From assembly GCA_900547195.1 (NCBI GenBank), contig URFQ01000102.1, positions 1-7,411 on the forward strand: a DNA stretch of 7,411 nucleotides, given 5' to 3'. Origin of the DNA: an uncultured Butyricicoccus sp. (lineage in GTDB: Bacteria; Bacillota; Clostridia; Oscillospirales; Butyricicoccaceae). Below are positions 1 to 7,411 of the stretch, one piece after another. The notes beneath the pieces were generated by a model. That model searched no databases and was not told the DNA's origin. It saw nothing but the letters and a program-made list of their open reading frames with translations. Every line of letters begins with the position of its first letter. The stretch's first letter is position 1. Both the position numbers and the translations under genes were made by a program.

Positions 1-791
1 TCATGAAAAAGGAGGATCGCCCGCTACTGGCCTGCGGCGTGCTGGTCGGCGTCATCACCGCCCCGGTGGGCTGCCTTGTGGGCGGCCTTGTGATGAACCT
101 GTCCACCGGTTATCATATGGATCTCGTGACCATGCTGTTCAGCCTGCTGCCGGTCATCCTTGTGGCCGGGGTGCTGGCCGCCGGGCTGTGGTTCAAACCC
201 ATTGCCCTGATGAACGGTTTTTCGCGGTTTGGCGCATTCGTCACCGGCCTGATCGCCATCTTTGTGGCCATCGCAGTCGTGCAGGAAAAGACCGGACTGC
301 GTTTGCCCCTGTTCCACCTCATGGTGGACGCGGGCGCGGACGGCGTTTCCCCGCTCGCAAACAGCATTGAAATCCTCGGGGACATTGCCTTCATCCTGTT
401 AGGCGCGTTCCCGATGGTGGAATGGATCAAGCGCCGCTTCGGCGGCGCCCTGGCAAAGCTTGGCGGCAAGCTCGGCATGGATAAAACGGCTTCGGCGGGC
501 ATTATTGCCACGCTTGCAAACAACATCCCCACCTTCGGGATGGTGAAGGACATGAACCCCAAGGGCAAGCTGCTCAACATCGCGTTTGCATCCTGCGCGG
601 CGTTTATGTTCGGCGATCATCTGGGCTTTGTGGCCGGCGTGAACGCGGAAATGATCGTGCCCATGATTTTTGCCAAGCTGGCATGCGGCCTGAGCGCCCT
701 GTTCCTGGCCAACCTGCTCGCGCCTCAGCTGCTCGCCAAGGCGGAAAGCGCCCGGCAGGAAAGCGGAACCGTCCCGGCAAAGGCCGGTTGA
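1..791 (+). CDS. eutH: Ethanolamine permease EutH, C-terminal part (5' end outside window)
   Basis: This is the C-terminal part of an EutH-family membrane protein, which lets ethanolamine enter the cell for the eut degradation pathway. The reading frame is open from the left edge (first whole codon at base 3) and ends at TGA 789-791, giving 262 visible residues. The ATG at base 3 is probably internal: MKKEDRPLLACGVL matches the middle of E. coli EutH as I remember it, so roughly 140-150 residues are missing. Hydrophobic segments lie near residues 9-31, 41-63, 76-93, 123-140, 162-180, 190-213 and 217-241, giving a polytopic inner-membrane protein. Family-like stretches are ATLANNIPTFGM (169-180) and FGDHLGF (203-209). 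The last 20 residues are a polar tail. No terminator separates it from the pyrophosphatase gene 56 bp downstream, so the two may be cotranscribed. Whether a full eut cluster lies to the left cannot be seen here. Confidence 0.9.
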   Translation, partial: MKKEDRPLLACGVLVGVITAPVGCLVGGLVMNLSTGYHMDLVTMLFSLLPVILVAGVLAAGLWFKPIALMNGFSRFGAFVTGLIAIFVAIAVVQEKTGLRLPLFHLMVDAGADGVSPLANSIEILGDIAFILLGAFPMVEWIKRRFGGALAKLGGKLGMDKTASAGIIATLANNIPTFGMVKDMNPKGKLLNIAFASCAAFMFGDHLGFVAGVNAEMIVPMIFAKLACGLSALFLANLLAPQLLAKAESARQESGTVPAKAG

Positions 792-830
792 CCCCCTCCT
801 TCCCTGCTTTTCGCCGGGAGAATGATTTGC

Positions 831-837
831 AAAGGAG
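831..837 (+). promoter_or_regulatory. Ribosome binding site fixing the pyrophosphatase start
   Basis: AAAGGAG lies 10 nt before the ATG at 848. It decides the start: the frame is open much further upstream, back to 683 within eutH, but only the 848 ATG gives the family N-terminus MKPVFVIGHRNPDTDS. A nearer ATG at 841 is in a different frame and leads to no recognisable protein. Confidence 0.7.
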
Positions 838-847
838 CTCATGCCCT

Positions 848-2509
848 ATGAAACCTGTTTTTGTCATCGGACACCGCAATCCGGACACCGATTCCATCTG
901 TTCGGCCATCGGCTACGCCAACCTGAAGCATATCCTGACCGGAAACGAATACATTGCCTGCCGCGCGGGCGACGTAGGCGCGGAGACCGAATATGTGCTG
1001 AAAGCCTTCGGGGTGGAGCCGCCCCGCTATCTGGATTCGCTGCACCCCCGGCTGTCCGACGTGCAGTTCCGCGACGTGGCGGGCATCAGCGCACGGATTT
1101 CCCTCCGGCGGGCATGGAAATACATGAGCGACAAAGGCATTCAGACCATTCCGGTGGTGGATGCGGACAACAATTTGCAGGGCATCCTGACGTTCAGCGA
1201 CATCGCACGGTTTTATATGGAAGATCAGGGCGCAGACGCGCTCGCGGCCGCCCAGACCAGCTACCGCAACCTGGTCGACGTGCTGAACGGCGAACTGGTG
1301 GTCGGCAACCCGGAGGATCATTTTACGCGGGGCAAAGTCGTCGTTGCGGCCGCAAACCCGGACGTGATGGAGGATTATATCCACGAACACGACATGGTGA
1401 TCCTCGGCAACCGGTATGAGTCCCAGCTGTGCTCGATCGAAATGAAGGCCGGATGCATCATCATCGGCCTCGGCGCGCCGGTCTCCCGTACCATCCGCAA
1501 ACTGGCCGAGGAAGCGGGCTGCGCCATCATTGCAACGCCCCTTGACACCTATACCTGTTCCAAAGTGATCAACCAGGCGGTGCCGGTGCGCCATATCATG
1601 CGTACCAGCGGCCTTGTGACCTTCCAGCTGAGCGACCTGGTCGCGGACGTCAAGGCGACCGTCTCCAAAAAGCGCATCCGGTATTATCCCATCCTGGACG
1701 AATGCGGCAAATATGTCGGCATGATTTCCCAGCGCAACCTGCTGGACATGGAAAAGCAGGAGGTCATCCTGGTCGATCACAACGAAAAGGACCAGGCGGT
1801 GGACGGCATCCGCACCGCGCGGATTACCGAAATCATTGACCACCACCGGATCGATGCGGTGGAAACGAGCAGCCCGATCTATTTCCGCAACCAGCCGCTC
1901 GGCTGCACGGCCACAATCATCGCGCAGATGTACCAGGAAAACCGCGTGGAGCTCACCCGGCCCATCGCCGGGCTGCTCTGTTCGGCCATCCTTTCCGATA
2001 CCCTGATGTTCCGCTCCCCGACGTGCACGCCGTACGATCAGGAGACCGCGGAGCGGCTGGCCGCAATCGCGGGCATTGACGTAAAATCGCACGCTGTCGC
2101 CATGTTCCGTGCGGGTTCCCAGCTGGTGAACCGCTCCACGGACGAAATTTTCCACATGGATTATAAATATTATCAGGCCAAGGATAAGCGTATGGCGGTT
2201 TCGCAGGTGACGAGCGTCAACCAGGAGGAATTGGACGCGCTGCGGCCCCGGATGCTCAGCTATATGCAGAGCTGCCTGCCGACCTCCGGCCTTGCCATGC
2301 TGTTCGCCATGCTGACCAATATCGTGGAAGAGACCACGGAGCTGCTGTTTGTCGGCCATAACGCGGCCGACCTTGTCCGCACGGCCTTCCAGGCCGAATG
2401 CGAAGCGCATTCGGTCCTGCTGCCCGGTGTGGTCAGCCGCAAAAAGCAGCTGGTTTCGCCCCTGCTTGCAGCGCTTGAGGACGATGAGGGCATGGAAGAG
2501 GAACTATGA
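848..2509 (+). CDS. Manganese-dependent inorganic pyrophosphatase, family II, with CBS-DRTGG-CBS regulatory insert
   Basis: This 553-residue cytoplasmic enzyme hydrolyses pyrophosphate to two phosphates, pulling biosynthetic reactions forward. The DHH catalytic domain is split. Its first part carries GHRNPDTDS (8-16), with metal ligands expected at H9, D13 and D15. A regulatory insert follows: CBS motif 1 near 72-125, a DRTGG-like domain near 140-245, and CBS motif 2 near 246-300. The catalytic domain resumes with VDHNE (309-313) and the signature DHH (331-333), then SDT (383-385). A C-terminal DHHA2 domain contains SRKKQ (530-534), the substrate-binding element. Length and order match CBS-PPases of Clostridia, about 550 residues, where AMP and ADP inhibit and ATP or diadenosine polyphosphates activate; regulation here is inferred from that family. 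All core residues are present, so activity is expected. It is the ppaC-type enzyme, but I assign no symbol to this regulated form. Transcription probably continues from eutH; I see no convincing promoter in the 56-bp gap. Confidence 0.95.
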   Translation: MKPVFVIGHRNPDTDSICSAIGYANLKHILTGNEYIACRAGDVGAETEYVLKAFGVEPPRYLDSLHPRLSDVQFRDVAGISARISLRRAWKYMSDKGIQTIPVVDADNNLQGILTFSDIARFYMEDQGADALAAAQTSYRNLVDVLNGELVVGNPEDHFTRGKVVVAAANPDVMEDYIHEHDMVILGNRYESQLCSIEMKAGCIIIGLGAPVSRTIRKLAEEAGCAIIATPLDTYTCSKVINQAVPVRHIMRTSGLVTFQLSDLVADVKATVSKKRIRYYPILDECGKYVGMISQRNLLDMEKQEVILVDHNEKDQAVDGIRTARITEIIDHHRIDAVETSSPIYFRNQPLGCTATIIAQMYQENRVELTRPIAGLLCSAILSDTLMFRSPTCTPYDQETAERLAAIAGIDVKSHAVAMFRAGSQLVNRSTDEIFHMDYKYYQAKDKRMAVSQVTSVNQEELDALRPRMLSYMQSCLPTSGLAMLFAMLTNIVEETTELLFVGHNAADLVRTAFQAECEAHSVLLPGVVSRKKQLVSPLLAALEDDEGMEEEL

Positions 2510-2510
2510 C

Positions 2511-2560
2511 AACCCAAAAAACAGCTTTCCCCATCGATGAGGAAAGCTGTTTTTTGGGTT
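2511..2560. terminator. Bidirectional intrinsic terminator, perfect 20-bp inverted repeat
   Basis: The arms 2511-2530 and 2541-2560 are exact reverse complements around a 10-nt loop. The core hairpin pairs CAGCTTTCC with GGAAAGCTG. On the plus strand it is followed by TTTTTT, and on the minus strand the AAAAAA of the left arm supplies the same U-tract, so it should work both ways. It starts one base after the pyrophosphatase stop codon. On the other strand it would stop transcripts running out of the UvrA-like gene, about 240 nt past that stop. Confidence 0.9.
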
Positions 2561-2572
2561 TCTGCCACGGGC

Positions 2573-2609
2573 GGCGGGACGCCATATAGGGAAGTTCAGG
2601 CGTCCCGCC
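2573..2609. repeat. Inverted repeat: 11-bp GC-rich hairpin, 15-nt loop
   Basis: GGCGGGACGCC (2573-2583) and GGCGTCCCGCC (2599-2609) are exact reverse complements. On the plus strand only CTTT follows, and on the minus strand no U-run follows, so it is a poor terminator by itself. It could back up the neighbouring terminator or shield the 3' end of the minus-strand transcript. Confidence 0.55.
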
Positions 2610-2739
2610 CTTTACATGAGATTGAGAGAAGGCCACCGCCCTGCGCCACAGATATCCGCAAAAAGGAGGCGCGCCTTGCTCGCGTCGGGAATCCGGAACC
2701 GGTTTCCGGAGGTTGCCGCCCCGTTTGCCAGGGGGCGCG

Positions 2740-2780
2740 GATGCGCACGGGCAGCTTCCGCGGAGGCTGCATGGCGCATC
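2740..2780. repeat. Compound hairpin after the UvrA-like gene
   Basis: Outer arms GATGCGC (2740-2746) and GCGCATC (2774-2780) enclose a near-perfect palindrome, GCAGCTTCCG/CGGAGGCTGC (2751-2770), with a 4 by 3 internal loop between. On the plus strand it is followed by TCTTTTC (2781-2787), resembling a weak terminator; on the minus strand it lies 18 nt past the UvrA-like stop without a U-run. The role is not established. Between this hairpin and the one ending at 2609 I see only minor palindromes (AGGCGCGCCT at 2667-2676 and an imperfect one at 2692-2710) and no gene. Confidence 0.45.
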
Positions 2781-2798
2781 TCTTTTCAGGAAAATTCT

Positions 2799-5083
<2,285 letters not shown>

Positions 5084-5087
<4 letters not shown>

Positions 5088-6466
5088 CCTTCCTCTTGAA
5101 ATTTTTGCTTTGCAGCCTCGCGCTTTCCGCGGTCACGCCGCCAAAGGAACAGCCAGAACACGCTGAGCGCCGCGAAAAGCAAAACCCAGGTGATCGGGAA
5201 CGCGCTGTAAACCCACGCAACCCCGACCTTGCCGGTATCGAGGAAGTGAATCCAGAGCAGGCGGAACGCACAGGTACACAGCAGGTTGATGACGACCGGC
5301 GCAATCGGTACGCCGGAGCCGCGGATCGCGCCCACCAGCACATCGGCCATGCCGAAGACGGCATAGGGCGCGGCAATGATGGCCATGCGCTGCGCGCCGG
5401 CCGCGATGACAGCGGGTTCGCTGTTATAAATGCTGATCAGCGGGTGCGCAAAGCAAACCGCCAGCGCGCTCTGGGCGACGCCCAGCACAAAAACGCACAG
5501 CAGGCAGGCGCCGGCAATGCGCGGGATGCGGTCATACCGTCCCGCGCCGACGTTCTGGCTGGTAAACGTCTGGCAGGCATGATGGAATGCATTCATGGAG
5601 CTGTACAGGAAGTTTTCAATGTTTTCCGACGCGCTTGATCCGGCCATGATAATGCTGTCATACGAGTTGATCGCGCTCTGGATGGATACGTTTGCCAGGC
5701 TGAACAGGCAGCTCTGCACGCCCGCCGGGATGCCGATGCGGGCCATGTCGACCAGGCTGCGTTTGTCCAGGCAGAGCCGGTTCCAAGAAAAACAAAGCGC
5801 ATCCCCGGAGCGGGACAGGCAGCGCAGGATCAGGCATGCGCTGAGCGCCTGGCTGGTCACGGTGGCCAGCGCGACGCCAGCCACATTCATTTGCAGCGGG
5901 ATGACAAAAATCAGGTTTAAAACGACATTGACCACGCCGCTGATGAGCAAAAACAGCAGCGGGCGGCGGGTGTCCCCTTTGGCGCGCAGCGCGGCTGCGC
6001 CATAGTTATACAGCATGTTAAACGGCGTGCCCACAAAATAAAGGCGCATGTATACAAGCGCTAACGGGCGCACGTCGTCCGGCACGGAAATCAGATTGAG
6101 CACCCGGCCTGCGGCCGCAATGCCGGCCGCGCCCAGCGCAATCCCGCCCGCGAGCGCGACCAGCACCGCGGTATGCAGGGTTTTGGAAATCTTCCTTCCA
6201 TAGCCGTCCATGCCAAGATAGCGGGCGATCACCACATTGACCCCCACCGAAAGGCCGATCAGCATGTTGATAAACAGGAAAATGACGCTCACGGTGCTGC
6301 CGACCGCGGCCAGGCTGGCATGGCCTGCAAAGCGGCCCACGACAACCACATCCGCAGCGTTGAACAATAGCTGCAGGACATTCGACGCCATCAGCGGCAG
6401 GCTGAACAGCAGGATCTTGCCCAGCAGCGGGCCGCGGGTCATATCCATGCTCGTTTTGGTTTTCAC
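5084..6466 (-). CDS. MATE-family multidrug/cation antiporter
   Basis: This inner-membrane exporter of the MATE family would expel cationic drugs or metabolites in exchange for Na+ or H+. From the GTG at 6466 it is 460 residues, the usual size, with about twelve hydrophobic segments (roughly 15-35, 52-79, 95-118, 133-152, 168-190, 194-215, 244-268, 282-300, 317-340, 358-380, 388-408 and 414-442). Family-like pieces include the DMTRGPL start (8-14), ALRAKGDTRRP (159-169), QNVGAGR (304-310) and GAIRGSGVP (379-387). The GTG start is preferred because GAGGG lies 8 nt upstream and the protein then begins as typical MATE proteins do. An in-frame ATG at 6496 would add ten residues but has poor ribosome-site spacing and sits at the end of a leader hairpin. 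It is the first gene of a two-gene operon, its TGA overlapping the ATG of the UvrA-like gene. The substrate cannot be told from sequence. Confidence 0.93.
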
Positions 6467-6474
6467 AGACGGTT

Positions 6475-6479
6475 CCCTC
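6475..6479 (-). promoter_or_regulatory. Ribosome binding site deciding the GTG start of the MATE gene
   Basis: GAGGG reads 6479 to 6475 on the minus strand, 8 nt before GTG 6466-6464. This good spacing is the main reason to choose GTG over the upstream in-frame ATG at 6496-6494. Confidence 0.65.
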
Positions 6480-6496
6480 AAATCTATTGATCTCAT

Positions 6497-6520
6497 CCCT
6501 GCGGCCTGCAAGCCGGAGGG
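6497..6520 (-). promoter_or_regulatory. Leader hairpin in the MATE operon 5' UTR
   Basis: On the minus strand CCCTcCGGC (6520-6512) can pair with GCCGcAGGG (6505-6497) around loop TTGCAG: two 4-bp helices with one C-C mismatch. The CCCTC of the left arm is also complementary to the GAGGG ribosome site at 6479-6475. Two mutually exclusive foldings are thus possible, one leaving the ribosome site free and one masking it. A regulatory role is only inferred, since GC-rich leaders often contain short complementarities. Confidence 0.35.
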
Positions 6521-6538
6521 GTTTGGTTTTCCTACGGC

Positions 6539-6567
6539 ATTATACAGATCCCCCGGCCAAAATGCAA
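6539..6567 (-). promoter_or_regulatory. Sigma-A type promoter of the MATE/UvrA-like operon
   Basis: The minus strand carries a perfect -10 box TATAAT (6544-6539), 17 bp after a weak -35 box TTGCAT (6567-6562). Transcription should start near 6532, giving a leader of about 65 nt before the GTG start. It lies directly downstream of the terminator of the preceding genes, so the operon is separately transcribed. Confidence 0.7.
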
Positions 6568-6579
6568 CTGTCTTTGTAC

Positions 6580-6618
6580 AAAAAGCCGAAATGCAGCAAA
6601 GGAGGGGCGCATTTCGGC
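6580..6618 (-). terminator. Intrinsic terminator after the DUF4125 gene
   Basis: On the minus strand GCCGAAATGC (6618-6609) pairs exactly with GCATTTCGGC (6594-6585) over a 14-nt loop, followed by TTTTT (6584-6580). It begins 5 nt past the TAA of the DUF4125 gene and closes the cupin-DUF4125 transcription unit. On the plus strand the hairpin is followed by AAAC, so it acts one way only. Confidence 0.88.
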
Positions 6619-6623
6619 AAACT

Positions 6624-7241
6624 TTATCCCCGGCTTCCCGCAAGGCGCGCCTCGGCCTCTTCCAAAGAGCCGTAACCATACTGCGCGGCTGTGTTTTGCA
6701 GCACCATTTCGTTCAGGTTTTTGCCCTCTTTTTGCAGCCGCACGACATAGGCGGCATACCGCCGCAGGGTCTCCATCGAATAGGTGGCTAGCTCGCCCCA
6801 AAGATAGGTCTCAAACGAAGTGGCTGCCGGGCTGTCCTCTTCGCGGCGGATTGCGCGGCCCCGGCCGGCCAGATGCGGATACCGCGCCGCCAGCGCTTCC
6901 AGCCACGCGACGTGCACCGCGCAGACGCCGTCAATCAGGCGGTCTTTTTCCGGGTCGCGGGGCGGCAGCCGGTCCCGGATCTGGGCGAACTCCCCCGGGC
7001 AGGTGCGCTCCATCATATAGCCGTATTTTTCGGTGAGCAGGTTGCGTTCCGCGCGACAGGCCGCGCGCAGGTCGGCAAGGTAGCTTTCCTGCACATCCGC
7101 GCTCCACGCCGCAAGCTGGCTCGAACGCATGAGGAAAAAGGTCTCCCGGTCGCCCTAGCAGGCGGCGCGGCCGCCGCGGTTCGGCACCCGGTCAAACAGC
7201 GCCCATTCGGTCTCCACAATCTGTTTTACAAGGCTGTTCAT
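6624..7241 (-). pseudogene. DUF4125-family protein interrupted by in-frame TAG at codon 29
   Basis: Read through the stop, this frame encodes 205 residues of a DUF4125-family protein, function unknown and without signal peptide or membrane segment. Family-like stretches include WALFDRVPNRGGRAAC (13-28), LLTEKYGYMM (68-77), PHLAGRGR (122-129), SFETYLWGELATYS (142-155) and QYGYGSLEEAE (187-197). Codon 29, TAG at 7157-7155, lies between C28 and G30, where homologues as I recall them have CQ, so one CAG-to-TAG change explains it. There is no frameshift, and homology runs on directly after the stop. The ATG at 7241 follows GGGAGG at 10 nt and overlaps the cupin stop as ATGA. The ATG at codon 38 (7130-7128) could give a shortened 168-residue product, with weak GGGAG about 12 nt upstream. 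Remaining possibilities are sequence error, fresh pseudogene, amber suppression or reinitiation. The family call is confident; calling it a pseudogene is less so. Confidence 0.75.
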
Positions 7242-7411
7242 CTCACAAAATCCTCCCGCATGGGCGTAAAAATGTCGAGCACCACGCCGTCCTCCGACCG
7301 CGCCAGCATACCGTGCGGCACGCCGGCTTCCACATACACGCACTCGCCTGCGCTGAGCAGCTTTTTTCCGCCGCCCACGCTGGCTTCAAACACCCCCTTG
7401 AGAATGTAGCT
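7238..7411 (-). CDS. Small cupin-domain protein, C-terminal fragment (5' end outside window)
   Basis: The minus strand from the right edge encodes 57 residues beginning SYILKGVFEASVGG and ending FTPMREDFVR, stop TGA 7240-7238. It is the second half of a single-domain cupin: beta-strand pattern YILKGVFEASV, the turn LLSAGECVYVEAG, then VPHGM with the last metal-ligand histidine expected at H33, and the ending LDIFTPMREDF common in small cupins of Bacillota. The first cupin motif with the other metal ligands lies outside the window. Its stop overlaps the ATG of the DUF4125 gene as ATGA, so the two are one operon. The role is unknown; small cupins of this kind bind a metal and a small ligand or sugar. 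Confidence 0.85.
   Translation of the reverse strand, partial: SYILKGVFEASVGGGKKLLSAGECVYVEAGVPHGMLARSEDGVVLDIFTPMREDFVR

Noticed and set aside
683..847. Upstream extension of the pyrophosphatase frame giving 608 residues.
   Set aside because: The extra 55 residues overlap eutH, resemble no PPase N-terminus and precede the good ribosome site at 831-837.
839..2410. 523-codon open frame on the minus strand.
   Set aside because: It is the antisense shadow of the pyrophosphatase gene, with histidine- and arginine-rich low-sense sequence and no ribosome site or domain.
6467..6679. Upstream extension of the MATE frame to 531 residues.
   Set aside because: It would run back through the promoter and terminator at 6539-6618 into the DUF4125 gene, and MATE proteins start near DMTRGPL.
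7155..7343. 62-codon minus-strand frame starting at 7343.
   Set aside because: Only its last 28 codons are real, as the start of the DUF4125 gene at 7241; the rest is an off-frame reading of the cupin gene.

Overview
The window looks like chromosome from a fairly GC-rich anaerobic Bacillota bacterium, probably a gut-type Clostridia member of the Oscillospiraceae kind. The grounds are protein flavour and signals: an EutH-type ethanolamine transporter, a CBS/DRTGG family II pyrophosphatase, a Clostridia-style MATE transporter, a DUF4125 protein, strong AGGAGG-like ribosome sites and hairpin-plus-U-tract terminators. The taxon is an inference. No rRNA, tRNA, CRISPR array, insertion sequence or phage gene was seen.

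Plus-strand block (1-2560): the C-terminal two thirds of an ethanolamine permease gene (eutH, cut by the left edge) is followed after 56 bp by a complete 553-residue manganese-dependent inorganic pyrophosphatase carrying a regulatory CBS-DRTGG-CBS insert. A perfect 20-bp inverted repeat that reads as a bidirectional intrinsic terminator begins one base after its stop codon. The 289-bp gap between the convergent genes (2510-2798) holds this terminator plus two further hairpins and no convincing gene.

Minus-strand block (2799-7411), read right to left: (i) the end of a small cupin gene, cut by the right edge, overlaps by ATGA with a DUF4125 gene, which ends at a clean terminator (6618-6580); (ii) a promoter with a perfect TATAAT lies just downstream and drives a two-gene operon, a 460-residue MATE exporter and a 762-residue UvrA-like tandem ABC ATPase, also joined by an ATGA overlap. 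Pairing an exporter with a UvrA-like ATPase that lacks the UvrB-binding segment suggests a xenobiotic or DNA-binding-drug defence operon rather than nucleotide excision repair.

The most notable observation is an in-frame amber codon (TAG) at codon 29 of the DUF4125 gene. It sits where the family, as I remember it, has glutamine after a GGRA-x-C stretch, and the frame is otherwise intact on both sides. The simplest reading is a single CAG-to-TAG change (recent pseudogene or sequence error); reinitiation at codon 38 or amber suppression are alternatives. The UvrA-like gene ends naturally at TAG, which argues against genome-wide TAG reassignment. I see no clearly new multi-gene system in this window.
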